Shown here piece by piece: positions 44,198 through 54,349 of a DNA stretch of 64,000 nt (the stretch's first letter is position 1; the number at the start of each line of letters is the position of its first letter). Under the pieces are notes generated by a model. The model was given only the letters and a program-made list of their open reading frames with translations, was not told the DNA's origin and did no database searches. The DNA comes from Schistocerca nitens (Eukaryota; Arthropoda; Insecta; Orthoptera; Acrididae), in assembly GCF_023898315.1 (NCBI RefSeq), contig NC_064621.1, positions 131,438,521 through 131,502,520 of the forward strand, read 5' to 3'. A program made the position numbers and the translations under genes.

Positions 44198-44660
44198 CCT
44201 ATAGTAAACATCTATAATTTTACACGCAGTACCGACGTGTTTTACCTTTTGCTGCTCCTACTCACTTCCTTCATTCGGCCAACCTTTCAGTTTTCAGGAG
44301 CAGACCCACGCGCCGCCTTCCAGGCGGGATACAAAAGCACTATTTGGAAACAGTATTATCGGACAACCTACTCCCGAAATAGATGTATTACTGTAATAAC
44401 TTCGATAAACGTGTGCCTATGTGGCACGTGTTCTCGCAACCTTATACTGACACATCTCAATATAAATAACTCGGTGAAAATATTGTTATGAAAAGGGGCC
44501 TTGAAGTTAAACAGTTGATGATTAACACTGGGTCCATTATGTGTTGAGTTCATGAGAAAGATCTCTACACCGATATAAAGTCCAGAGTACATCAACACAC
44601 ATAGGATTGACATATTTGGGTAAGATCGACAGATTCCGTTCTGCCTCCAATAATATGATT
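44198..44660. other. Unassigned DNA
   Basis: No recognisable gene or repeat; short frames only. Confidence 0.4.
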
Positions 44661-44664
44661 GAAT

Positions 44665-44982
44665 AAATACGAGGGTGCTTCAGAAAGCACTCATGGTGTC
44701 CCTTGCTAATATCATTCCACAACAAGAGTGACACGTTGTCGCGTCCAGCCGCAGTGAAATGGTGCCAACAGTTTGACCAAGGCAGCAAGACGTAGGTAGA
44801 GCTGACCGTGTCGCAAGACCGTAGGTTCGACAGTAGATATTGTCCAGGCTATCGGGGAACTGATTCTCAGCAGTCGGAGAGTTTCCATTAGTTAGGACGT
44901 TCGCACAGTTGTTCTCGAATGGCACCGTGACTGAGGAGTGGAGTTCTGTCGTCGTTCGATCGGTAGGACGTTCCGATTGTTG
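44665..44982 (+). mobile_element. Decayed mariner-like remnant
   Basis: Starts TACGAGGGTGCTTCAGAAAG, a typical mariner-type end. Plus-strand fragments KWCQQFDQGSK and TVDIVQAIGELILSSRRVSI resemble the helix-turn-helix linker region. It is cut by the solo LTR at 44988. Confidence 0.42.
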
Positions 44983-44987
44983 TTTAC

Positions 44988-45469
44988 TGATGTGTCGGCA
45001 GCTGGGCCAACACCTTGTAAATAGAGGTGGCTTAAAGGGCACGCGAGACTAACGCAGACGGGCGTGAAGTACTGGAACAGGATACGTAATTAATGCTATG
45101 AAGAAAAGAACGGAGCTTCTCATATACTTAGCTTCAATGTCTTCTTGTACATCTCTATGGTGAACACAAGTGAGACTCTAATTACAATCACTGTAAGGCT
45201 AATGGCGCCTTGCTATTTCGTAGCCATTAACGTAGCTGAAGGCTATTCTGTCTCTCGGCTAATGAGAGAGAAAGACTTCGTACGTCTAGTCGCTAGCACT
45301 GTCGTCCGTACAACTGGGCTGAGTTCGAGTCAGTCTCTCGAGACCTGCCTTGTGGTGGCGCTAGGTTTGCGATCACACAGTGGCGACACGCAGGTCCGAC
45401 ATGTACTACAGGACCGCGGCCGATTTAAGCTACCACCTAGGACGTGTGGTGTCTGGCTGTGACACCAGA
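44988..45469 (-). mobile_element. Solo LTR with 5-bp target duplication
   Basis: Target duplication TTTAC at 44983-44987 and 45470-45474. On the minus strand it begins TCTGGTGTCACAGCCAGACA and ends TGCCGACACATCA (TG...CA with one change). It matches from memory an abundant grasshopper LTR starting TGTGGTGTCACCGCCAGACA and ending GCCAACACAACA. No internal retroelement sequence is present, so the two LTRs of a full element probably recombined. A 105-codon frame inside is incidental. Confidence 0.85.
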
Positions 45470-45474
45470 TTTAC

Positions 45475-46110
45475 ATTCAAAGACTTGATGACTATCTTGA
45501 AAAACAGTGTCATGAATTTGCTTCACTTTGAAGTGTAGTGCAGCATTCACTAAAGTTTGCTTGGCCTGTCATAATAATGTGTAACTTATTTTCTTAAATG
45601 CACTTGTACTTGACACCTGTAGGGACTGCGCCGAGTTGTTCGGAGTCGGACCTGTTCGTTCCACGAGGCAAACTCGCAGACTAACTAGCGCCTTTTCCTC
45701 TGGTACCAAAAGCTCACCTCTGTCCTTGTAACTGTTTTGTTTATATAAGATATTTTCGATGTGTAAAATGTACAAGTTGTGTGTGATGTTACGTGTGTGT
45801 GACTCTCTACACAAATGGACCATTAGAAAATTGTAAGTACAAATTGTTCTCAAACTTTAGCCACTAACCTCACAGAAAATATTGATACCCAACTAAAAAT
45901 CGCGTTTCTTATGTATTACAGTAAAAGTCAACAAAATGAAGCAGACTCACACACACTGACAACATCAAAAGAAATGGCTTAACACACATCATAAAAACGC
46001 ACTTGAAAATGGGAATTATTTCTCGAAACGCGTCGTGCAAATAGTAAAATAAAGAAAATCGTGACTGGTAGCAGAAGATTTATTTATTTATAAACAAACC
46101 TATTTCTAGC
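45475..46110. other. Unassigned AT-rich DNA
   Basis: May include the other side of the mariner remnant, but nothing is recognisable. Confidence 0.4.
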
Positions 46111-47056
46111 ATTTGTAGAAGAAAGTTTTTGACAATGTTGACTGGAATACTCTTTTGCAAATTCTGACGGTGGCAGGGGTAAAATACAGGGAGCGAAAGG
46201 CTATTTACAATTTGTACAGAAAGCAGATGGGAGTTATAAGAGTCGAGGGGTATGAAAGAGAAGCAGTGGTTGGGAAGGGAGTGAGACAGGGTTGTAGCCT
46301 ATCCTCGATGTTATTCAATCTGTATATTCAGCAAGCAGTGAAGGAAACAAAAGAAAAATTCTAAGTAGGAATTAAAACCCACGGAGAATAAATAAACACT
46401 TTGAGGTTCGCTGATGATATTGCAATTCTGTCAAAGACAGGAAAGGACCTGGAAGAGCAGTTGAACGGAATGGACAGTGTCTTGAAAGGAGGATATAAGA
46501 TGAACATCAACGAAAGCTAGAGTAATGTAGTCGAATTAAATAGGGTGTTTCTCAGGTAATTAGATTAGGAAATGAGACACTTAAAGTAGTAAATGAGTTT
46601 TACTATTTACGGACCAAAATAACTGGTGATGGTCGAAGTAGAGAGGATATAAAATGTAGACTGGCAGTGGCAAGGAAAGCGTTTCTGAAGAAGAGAAATT
46701 TGTTAACAACGAGTAGAGACTTAAGTGTCAGGAAGGCCTTTCTGAAAGTATTTGTATGGAGTGTGGCTATGTATGGAAGTGAAACGTGGACGAGAAATAG
46801 TTTAGACAAGAAGAGAATAGAAGCTTTAGAAATGTGGTGCTACAGAAGAATGCTGAAGATTAGATGGTTAGGTCACGTGACTAATGACGAGATACTGAAT
46901 GGAATTGGGGAGAAGAGGAATTTGTGGCACAACTTGACTAGAAGAAGAAATCGGTTGGTAGAACACGTTCTTAGACATCAAGGCCAATTTAGTATTGGAG
47001 GGAAGAGTGGAGGGTATAAATCGTAGAGGCAGGCCAAGACATGAAAACACTAAATA

Positions 47057-48466
47057 CACTCCTGGAAATGGAAAAAAGAACACATTGACACCGGTGTGTC
47101 AGACCCACCATACTTGCTCCGGACACTGCGAGAGGGCTGTACAAGCAATGATCACACGCACGGCACAGCGGACACACCAGGAACCGCGGTGTTGGCCGTC
47201 GAATGGCGCTAGCTGCGCAGCATTTGTGCACCGCCGCCGTCAGTGTCAGCCAGTTTGCCGTGGCATACGGAGCTCCATCGCAGTCTTTAACACTGGTAGC
47301 ATGCCGCGACAGCGTGGACGTGAACCGTATGTGCAGTTGACGGACTTTGAGCGAGGGCGTATAGTGGGCATGCGGGAGGTCGGGTGGACGTACCGCCGAG
47401 TTGCTCAACACGTGGGGCGTGAGGTCTCCACAGTACATCGATGTTGTCGCCAGTGGTCGGCGGAAGGTGCACGTGCCCGTCGACCTGGGACCGGACCGCA
47501 GCGACGCACGGATGCACGCCAAGACCGTAGGATCCTACGCAGTGCCGTAGGGGACCGCACCGCCACTTCCCAGCAAATTAGGGACACTGTTGCTCCTGCG
47601 GTATCGGCGAGGACCATTCGCAACCGTCTCCATGAAGCTGGGCTACGGTCCCGCACACCGTTAGGCCGTCTTCCGCTCACGCCCCAACATCGTGCAGCCC
47701 GCCTCCAGTGGTGTCGCGACAGGGACGAATGGAGACGTGTCGTCTTCAGCGATGAGAGTCGCTTCTGCCTTGGTGCCAATGATGGTCGTATGCGTGTTTG
47801 GCGCCGTGCAGGTGAGCGCCACAATCAGGACTGCATACGACCGAGGCACACAGGGCCAACACCCGGCATCATGGTGTGGGGAGCAATCTCCTACACTGGC
47901 CGTACACCACTGGTGATCGTCGAGGGGACACTGAATAGTGCACGGTACATCCAAACCGTCATCGAACCCATCGTTCTACCATTCCTAGACCGGCAAGTGA
48001 ACTTGCTGTTCCAACAGGACAATGCACGTCCGCATGTATCCCGTGCCACCCAACGTGCTCTAGAAGGTGTAAGTCAACTACCCTGGCCAGCAAGATCTCC
48101 GGATCTGTCCCCCATTGAGCATGTTTGGGACTGGATGAAGCGTTGTCTCACGCGGTCTGCACGTCCAGCACGAACGCTGGTCCAACTGAGGCGCCAGGTG
48201 GAAATGGCATGGCAAGCCGTTCCACAGGACTACATCCAGCATCTCTACGATCGTCTCCATGGGAGAATAGCAGCCTGCATTGCTTCGAAAGGTGGATATA
48301 CACTGTACTAGTGCCGACATTGTGCATGCTCTGTTGCCTGTGTCTATGTGCCTGTGGTTCTGTCAGTGTGATCATGTGATGTATCTGACCCCAGGAATGT
48401 GTCAATAAAGTTTCCCCTTCCTGGGACAATGAATTCACGGTGTTCTTATTTCAATTTCCAGGAGTG
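47057..48466 (+). mobile_element. Intact Tc1-like transposon, copy 1
   Basis: 1410 bp. Terminal repeats of 27 bp differ at two positions (CACTCCTGGAAATGGAAAAA and CACTCCTGGAAATTGAAATA, then GAACAC on both). TA at 47055-47056 and 48467-48468. It contains one uninterrupted transposase and little else. The copy at 59817-61235 is the same element with only two in-frame indels. Confidence 0.98.
47301..48311 (+). CDS. Tc1-like transposase, 336 aa, intact
   Basis: Catalyses excision of its own element and insertion into TA. Start MPRQRGREPYVQLTDFERGR was chosen because this ATG begins the conserved helix-turn-helix domain and matches copy 2; the frame is open upstream to 46995 but that part crosses the element end. 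Domains: paired-type DNA binding (about 10-130) with VGWTYRRVAQHVGREVSTVH and TSQQIRDTVAPAVSARTIRN; catalytic domain 145-336 with D151 (VVFSDESRF), MVWGAISYTG at 191, D240 (FQQDNARPH) and E273 (SPIEHVW). Only 32 residues separate D240 and E273, versus the 34 usual for Tc1 and seen in the other Tc1 family here. Relative to copy 2 it lacks four residues just before D151 (REWR) and has one extra near residue 62. No stop or frameshift, so possibly active unless the four-residue loss matters. Confidence 0.95.
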   Translation: MPRQRGREPYVQLTDFERGRIVGMREVGWTYRRVAQHVGREVSTVHRCCRQWSAEGARARRPGTGPQRRTDARQDRRILRSAVGDRTATSQQIRDTVAPAVSARTIRNRLHEAGLRSRTPLGRLPLTPQHRAARLQWCRDRDEWRRVVFSDESRFCLGANDGRMRVWRRAGERHNQDCIRPRHTGPTPGIMVWGAISYTGRTPLVIVEGTLNSARYIQTVIEPIVLPFLDRQVNLLFQQDNARPHVSRATQRALEGVSQLPWPARSPDLSPIEHVWDWMKRCLTRSARPARTLVQLRRQVEMAWQAVPQDYIQHLYDRLHGRIAACIASKGGYTLY

Positions 48467-48592
48467 TAGATTCAGAAGTATGTAGGTTGCAGTAGTTACT
48501 CGGAGATGGTGAAGCTTGCAAAGGATAGAGTAGCATGGAGACCTGCGTCAAACCAGTCTCTGGACTTAAGACAACTACAACAACAACGACCT

Positions 48593-49285
48593 GAATGAAA
48601 TTTTCACTCTACAGCGAAGTGTGCGCTGATTCTGAAACTGCCTAGCAGTTTAAAACTGTGCGCCGGACCGCCGAGACTCGAACTCGGGACCTTTCCTTTC
48701 GCGGGCAAGTGCTCTACCAACTGAGCTACCCAAGCACGACTCACGACCCTTCCTCACAATTGTACTTCCGCCAGTACCTCGTCTCGAAGCTTACAAACTT
48801 CACAGAAGTTCTCCTGCGAAACTTGCACGACTAGCACTACTGGAAGAAAGGATATTGCGAAGACATTGCTTGGCCACAGCCTGGGGGATGTTTCAAGAAT
48901 TAAATTTTCACTCTGCAGTGGAGTGTTCGCTGATTTTGAAACTTCCTGGCAGATTAAAACTGTGTGCCGGATTGGTGGTAGAGTACTTGCCCGCGGACGG
49001 TCCCGAGTTCGAGTCTCGGTCCGGCACACAGTTTGCCGGCACGGTAACTCAGCGTGTTCGGTCAGAGGGTTAGGTACCCTCTGTAATAGAAAAACTGAGT
49101 AAACGGATGAACCAACAACCTGAACGGGTGTCATGAGACGTCCGCCCCAAACATACACAACGACCAAAATAGAACAAAATGAGATAAAGAAAATGTTGGT
49201 AGAGCACTTGCCTGCGAAAGGCAAAGGTCCCGAGTTCGAATCTCTGTCCCGCACACTGTTTTAATCTGCCAGGAAGTTTCAACAA
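48593..49285. repeat. Two tandem tRNA-like dispersed repeats
   Basis: Two related units in direct order, each opening with A(A/T)TTTCACTCTRCAGYG (48600 and 48903). Three tRNA-like segments: 48663-48735 on the minus strand (GTAGCTCAGTTGGTAGAGCA plus GTTCGAGTCTC), 48972-49027 and 49193-49255 on the plus strand. Inverted copies of CTTCCTGGCAGATTAAAAC / TTTTAATCTGCCAGGAAG lie at 48944-48960 and 49258-49275. The cloverleafs have imperfect stems and odd anticodon loops, so these are repeat parts and not tRNA genes. The family is familiar to me from grasshopper DNA. Confidence 0.78.
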
Positions 49286-49559
49286 CAACCTGTTACACCC
49301 ATGTATAGAATTTTTTGCTGAAAGGATGGCACCTTTCTTCACTTTCACTGTTCAGGTGACAAACTACACAACACCCGCAGATTTATCATTGGCGTGTAAA
49401 AGAAAGCGACCAGCGGTAGTCGAAATCAAGTACAGGAATGAAAACGCCAGGGGCGCTGCTGTGGACTCGCTTGCAACGCGTAATCGAGACAAGAAACTAG
49501 CTCGTGTAAACGGGGCTGTGGGAAGGCTGCGCATGACGTGCGAGTGCGGCGGTGTTAGG

Positions 49560-49801
49560 GCCCCGCCTCTCGCTCTCGCCTCGCCTGCGCTGCTGCTGCT
49601 GCTGCTGCTGCCGCCGCTGCTGCTGCCTCTCCCTCTATAAATACCGGCGCCGCCGGCCTGCTATTCTCGGCTCAAGCCGCGCACAGCCGCGCCTGCAGTG
49701 CCTTCACTCGACGCGTCGCCCCAGCCCGCCACATGGCTCCGTATTCCGCACGCACACATTCTATGTGCACTGTGCTGCTGGATGTGCGTTTCCGCGGCCT
49801 T
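49560..49801 (+). promoter_or_regulatory. GC-rich TATA promoter and ATG, hit by a LINE insertion
   Basis: CpG-rich with (CTG)n at 49590-49625, a strong TATAAATA at 49636-49643 and a GC-rich leader. The first ATG (49733) is in good context (GCCACATGG) and reads MAPYSARTHSMCTVLLDVRF. The frame then runs straight into an antisense LINE tail, which supplies the poly-V codons. A possible donor (GATGTGCGT) at about 49783 would place the LINE in an intron. Without the LINE the frame would close after about 38 codons. The host gene is not identified. Confidence 0.42.
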
Positions 49802-50504
49802 GTTGTTGTTGTCGTCGTTGTTGTTGTTATTGTTGTGGTCTTCAGTCCAGAGATTGGTTTGATGCAGCTTTCTATGCTACTCTATACTGTGCAAGCTTCT
49901 TCATCTCCCAGTACCTAGTGCAACTTACATCCTTCTGAATCTGTTTAGAGTATTCATCTCTTCGTCTCCCTCTACGATTTTTACCCCCCACACTGTCCTC
50001 CAATACTAAACAGGTGCTCCTTTAATGCCTCAGAATATGTCCTACCAAGCGATCCCTTCTTCTAGTCAAGTTGTGCCACAAATTTCTCTTCTCCCCAATT
50101 CTATTCAATACCTCCTCATCAGTTATGTGATCTACCCATCCAGTCTTCAGCATTCTTCTGTAGCACCACATTTCGAAAGCTTCTATTCTCTTCTTGTCTA
50201 AACTTTTTATCGTCCAAGTTTCACTTCCATACATGGCTACACTCCATACAGATACTTTCAGAAAGGGCTTCCTCACACTTAAATTTCTTCTCGTTGTTAA
50301 CAAATTTTTCTTCTTCAGAAACGCTTTCCTTGCCATTGCCAGTCTATATTTTATATCCTCTCTACTTCATCACTTATTTTGCTCCCCAAATATCAAAACT
50401 CAACTATTACTTTAAGTGTCTCATTTCCTAATCTAATTCCCTCAGCATCACCCAATTTAATTCGACTACATTCCATTATCCTCGTCTTGTTTTTGTTGAT
50501 GTCT
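49802..50504 (-). mobile_element. RTE-like LINE, 3' fragment with (AAC)n tail
   Basis: Target duplication GCGGCCTT at 49794-49801 and 50505-50512. Minus strand: 5' truncated, begins NKNKTRIMECSRIKLG and continues ARKAFLKKKNLLTTRRNLSV, VAMYGSETWTIKSLDKKRIE, EMWCYRRMLKTGWVDHITDE, RNLWHNLTRRRDRLVGHILR; then 3' UTR and an (AAC)n tail, seen on the plus strand as TTGTTGTTGTCGTCGTTG. A 104-codon stretch (50336-50022) is open, so the insertion is younger than the RTE copy at 46-48 kb. Confidence 0.92.
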
Positions 50505-50609
50505 GCGGCCTTATAAATTGGATATTGCATGCAGTGCAGCATGACAACGTCGCGTGACATCAGTGGTCACACAAACATGTTCGGCAACATGTGTAAGACG
50601 GCAAAAATC

Positions 50610-51755
50610 TGCCTTCATGCCGGATGCTACCGCAAGAGCGTACAAAAAATTAAACAGGAAATAGAGGCTGCTCCATTGAACAATTTAAGGTAGGGAACCT
50701 GGGAACGGAGAAGCCAGCTTAAGGAGATAATAGGAATAAAATCACATTATTGTGTCCTTTTCTATTTACGTTAATTACAGTTATCTGCAAATACCATCAT
50801 TGACACTTTGAACGTACCATTTGTAGTGAATCGTACAAAATGTGCTGAAACTGATGGCCGTCATCCTCAAACCGAGCGAGGTGGCGCAGCAGTTAGCACA
50901 CTGGACTCGCATTCGGGAGGACGAAGAATCAAACCTGCTTCCGCCCATCCTGATTTAGGTTTCCCGTGATTTCCTTAAATCGCTTCAGGCAAATGCCAGA
51001 ATGGTTCCTCTGAAAGGGCACGGCCGACATCCTTCACTAATTCGCTGGGACAGAGGACCTTGCTGTTCGGCCGCTCCCGCAAATCAACCAATCATCACCC
51101 TGAATACAAACGTGACATCGGCGAAGAAGATTTTGACGCTTCCCGAGAAATATCCCTGGTGTGTTTTGAATCTCATCACAGGCAGCTACGAACTATTTCC
51201 ACTAGCGCCCCATACACAAGTGACTAGATATCCCCCTACCAAATAGTCGAGCGTGTTCAGGTCAGGTGACCTCACAGGCTATGGAATAACACCTCCCAAT
51301 CCAGCGACCAGGAAATAATGTACCGATACTGCTCCATCGTATTGCGCTGTACGACTCTGAATAGAACTGAGTAATGAATGGGCCTGTCGTTGATTCATAG
51401 TGCATTCTGTCATGGGACAATGTAAATGCGATACAACAGAGCCACCTTATGGGCAAGTAAAGTAAACAAAACCTGAGTCATGACTTCCTGGAAACCGGGC
51501 TCGTCCTCCTTGTTTCCTTGCAGGAAGTAAAGAATGTACACGTAAATAAACAGCACAGTACGTGTAAACTTGTACGCATACTAGTTGTAAATAAGCTGGA
51601 GAACAGTACTGCTAGACAAAGTGGTAGATAAGTTTACTTCCATATCTCCATAAGCTGGCTTCTCCGACCCCATGTTCCCTACGTCAAATTAGTGGTGCTT
51701 TCTCTATGTCGTGTTACATTTTAGCACGCTCTTACGGAAACCCCCTGTATATTTA
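50610..51755 (-). mobile_element. Mariner-like DNA transposon with long imperfect inverted repeats
   Basis: About 120 bp at 50620-50735 is repeated inverted at about 51635-51745: GTAGGGAACxTGGGxxCGGAG and AAGCCAGCTTAxGGAGATA on both sides, plus outer CCGxAAGAGCGT. Inside, the minus strand encodes VRSPDLNTLDYLVGGYLVTC (third catalytic D block) and LPVMRFKTHQGYF. A family B SINE is inserted at 50868. Coding region badly decayed. Confidence 0.72.
50868..51100 (+). mobile_element. tRNA-derived SINE (family B)
   Basis: Head CCGAGCGAGGTGGCGCAGCA (A box) with GACTCGCATTCGGGAGGAC. The B box is eroded (AGAATCAAACC). The body CATCCTGATTTAGGTTTCCC continues to a CAAATCAACCAATCATC end. Possible target duplication TCATCC(T/C)xAA around it. 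Confidence 0.85.
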
Positions 51756-51759
51756 ATTT

Positions 51760-52335
51760 TATACCAGTTTGTATGACTATTTTATTCGCTACGAGATCGC
51801 GATTTATTACGTCTGATTCTGATAACAGATCATTTCTTTAGTTGATGGTAGCACCACATTCTAACACTTTGCCTACTTGGGTATTAATTTGAGACGACAA
51901 CGCCGACAACGGGAAGCAGTCACAATTATGGGTTCCTGTGAAAGGAGCAACCGGCACAAGGGGTGTTAAAAAGAAACCGTGTCGTGTTCGACCAGGAGGG
52001 AAGTTTTACTGCTCTGAAGAGAAGAGAGTGGAAGCAGAGGGTTTACAGCCCTGCTGGTGGTCTCCGCGTGGAGAGGCTGCTGTACGGATGCGAGACACAC
52101 TCATGTCGCTAAAAATATTAGTGGATATAGCCAGGTGCTGGACGCCGGGGCTGTAGAGCGATAGCATCTTACACAGGAAGGAGACTTCTTTTTAGCCGGG
52201 GTCACCAACGACGTACGCGAGTTGAGCCTTCACAGTTCTTCTCATGGGAGACGAGGAGCCACGTTTCCCTCCAAAAAGCGGAGAAGTGAATATGATTGGA
52301 GGAGTCCTTGGTTGTAGGAGGGCTTGTGGAATGTT
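51760..52335. other. Unassigned DNA
   Basis: A 72-codon frame at 51938-52156 (MKGATGTRGVKKKPCRVRPG...) has no recognisable domain. No repeat called. Confidence 0.4.
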
Positions 52336-54060
52336 CATCTACATCTACATGGATACTTTGCAAATCACATTTAAGTGCCTGGCAGAGGGTTCATCGAACA
52401 ATTCTGTCTTATTCGAATCTCGTATAGCGCGCGGAAAGAATGAACACCTATATCTTTCCGTACGAGCTCTGATTTCCCTTATTTTACCTTGGTGATCGTT
52501 CCTCCCTATGTAAGTCGGTGTCAACAAAATATTTTCGCATTCGGAGGAGAAAGCTGGTGATTGGAATTTCGTGTGAAGATTCCGTCGCAACGAAAAACGC
52601 CTTTCTTTTAATAATGTCCATCCCAAATCCTGTATCATTTCTGTATCACGCTCTCCCAAATTTCGCTATAATACAAAACATGCTGCCTTTCTTTGAACTT
52701 TTTCGATGTAATCCACCAGTCCTATCTGGTAAGGATCCCACACCGCGCAGCGGTATTCTAAAAAGGACGGACAATCGTAGTGTAGGCAGTCTCCTTATTA
52801 GGTCTGTTACATTTTCTAAGTGTCCTGCCAATAAAACGCTGTGTTTGGTTGGCCTTCTTCACAAGATTTTCTGTGTGTTCCTTCCAATTTAAGTTGTTCG
52901 TAATTCTAATACCTAGGCATTTAGTTGAATTTACGGCTTTTAGATTAGACTCATTTATCGTACTTTCAGTACTCATGTAGATGACCTCACACTGCGTTAT
53001 TTATGGTTAACTGCCACTTTTCGTACCATTGCGATATATCTTCTAAATCGTTTTGCAGTTTGTTTTGATCTTCTGATGACTTCATTAGTCGATAAACGAC
53101 AGCGGCATCTGCACAAACAACCGAAGACGGCTGCTCAGATTGTCTCCCAAATCGTTTATATAGATAAGGAACTGCAAAGGGCCTATAACACTGCCTTGGG
53201 GAACACCAGAAATCACTTCTGTTTTACTACGAATTGAGACGATATTCCATAAGCACGCAATTGTACTACGAGCTGCTTTTGTGGTACAGTGTCAAAAGCC
53301 TTCCGGAAATCCAGAAATACGGAATCGATCTGAAATCCCTAGTCAACAGCACTCAACACTCCATGTGAATAAAGAGCTAGTTGTGTTTCACAAGAACGAT
53401 ATTTTCTAAACCCATGTTGACTGTGTGTCAGTAGACCATTTTCTTCGAGGTAATTCATTATGTTCGGACAAAGTATATGATCTAAAATCCTTCAGCATAT
53501 TGACGTTAACGATATGGGCCTGTAATTTAGCGGATTACTCATACTACCTTTCTTGAATATTGGTGTGACCTGTGCAACTTTTCAGTCTTTGGGTGTGGAT
53601 CTTTCGTCGAGCGAACGTTTGTAAATGATTGTTAGTATGGAGCTAACGCATCAGCATACTCCGAAAGGAACCTAATTGGTACACAGTCTGAACCAGAAGA
53701 CTTGCTTTTATTAAGTGATTTAAGTTGCTTCACTACTGGCTCTGAGCACTATGGGACTCAACCGCTGTGGTCATAAGTCTCCTAGAACTTAGAACTACTT
53801 AAACCTAACTAACCTAAGGACATCACACACATCCATGCCCGAGGCAGGATTCGAACCTGCGACCGTAGCAGTCGCACGGTTCCGGTCTGCGCGCCTAGAA
53901 CCGCGAGACCACCGCGGCCGGCGCTTCACTACTCCGAGGATATTTACTTCTACGTTACTCATGTTGGCAGCTGTTCTCGATTCGAATTCTGGAATATTTA
54001 CTTATGTTCTGGAACAGTGTTCTGTACGATGTATGGACTGCAGGCGATTAGCTGGCAGCT
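52336..54060 (-). mobile_element. CR1-like LINE, 3' part, split by a SINE
   Basis: Same family as 30140-33740. The plus-strand left edge CATCTACATCTACATGGATA is the (ATCTAC)n tail. Minus-strand pieces: KCLGIRITNNLNWKEHTENL, KKANQTQRFIGRTLRKCNRP and the 3' region (52976-52345); motif B and A blocks lie at about 53200 and 53300 in other frames. A family A SINE interrupts at 53738. More decayed than its relative. Confidence 0.85.
53738..53922 (-). mobile_element. tRNA-derived SINE (family A)
   Basis: Reverse orientation, complete head (ending GCGGCCGGC). An 11-bp target duplication GCTTCACTACT lies at 53727-53737 and 53923-53933, inside the CR1-like LINE. Confidence 0.96.
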
Positions 54061-54072
54061 TCATGACCCGAG

Positions 54073-54345
54073 TGCCAACGGCCTTGTCGCAGTGGTAACA
54101 CCCGTTCCCGTCGGATCAAGCAAGTTAAGCGCTGTCGGGTCGGCTGGGTGCTGTTGGCAAGCGGCTGCACTCAGCCCTCGTGAGGACAATTGAGGTGCTA
54201 CTTGGTGAGAAGCAGCGGCACCGGTCACAGAAATTGACAATGGCCAGGAGAATGGTGTGCTGATCACATGCCCCCCCGTGACCTGTAAGGGCTAAGGATG
54301 ACAGGGCGGCCGGTCGGTACCGTTGGGCCTTCAAGGTCTGTTCGG
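54073..54345 (+). mobile_element. 5S rRNA-derived SINE, copy 1
   Basis: Opens GCCAACGGCCTTGTCGCAGT and keeps AAGTTAAGCGCTGTCGGG, corresponding to the 5' end and box A/intermediate element of a 5S gene. The box C part (GGGTGACC) is deleted here but present in copy 2. The body continues GAGCTACTT-like, GTGTGCTGATCACATGCCCC and CGGTACCGTTGGGCCTTCA. A T-rich stretch follows. Confidence 0.85.
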
Positions 54346-54349
54346 ACGC

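Larger units (their letters stand above)
46115..48590 (+). mobile_element. RTE-like LINE, 5'-truncated, split by an intact Tc1
   Basis: Pol fragments run 46115-47054: TVAGVKYRERKAIYNLYRKQ, GKGVRQGCSLSSMLFNLYIQ (motif B), TLRFADDIAILSKTGKDLEE (motif C, DD intact), then in other frames SVRKAFLKVFVWSVAMYGSE, DKKRIEALEMWCYRRMLKIR, IGEKRNLWHNLTRRRNRLVE and a GRPRHE end. The sequence breaks at TA (47055-47056), the Tc1 follows, and the LINE resumes at 48469 (TTCAGAAGTATGTAGGTTGC) through to an (AAC)n-type tail near 48590. Stops between blocks show the LINE was already dead. Confidence 0.9.

Noticed and set aside
45145..45462. 105-codon frame as a gene
   Set aside because: It lies wholly inside the solo LTR, antisense to its assumed direction.
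46989..47522. Long minus-strand frames opposite the Tc1 transposases (also 59731-60279, 47405-47824, 60165-60593)
   Set aside because: They are antisense shadows of the intact transposase genes and repeat identically in both copies.
48663..48735. Apparent tRNA gene
   Set aside because: A and B boxes are good, but the stems mismatch and the anticodon loop lacks the conserved T33; it is part of a dispersed repeat.
49326..49640. 104-codon frame ending in poly-L/P
   Set aside because: The second half translates (CTG)n and GC-rich promoter DNA; no domain, and overlapped by another frame.
49733..49918. 61-codon frame with a poly-V stretch, as if a membrane protein
   Set aside because: The V-run is the antisense (AAC)n tail of the LINE inserted at 49802; only the first 22-23 codons could be host sequence.
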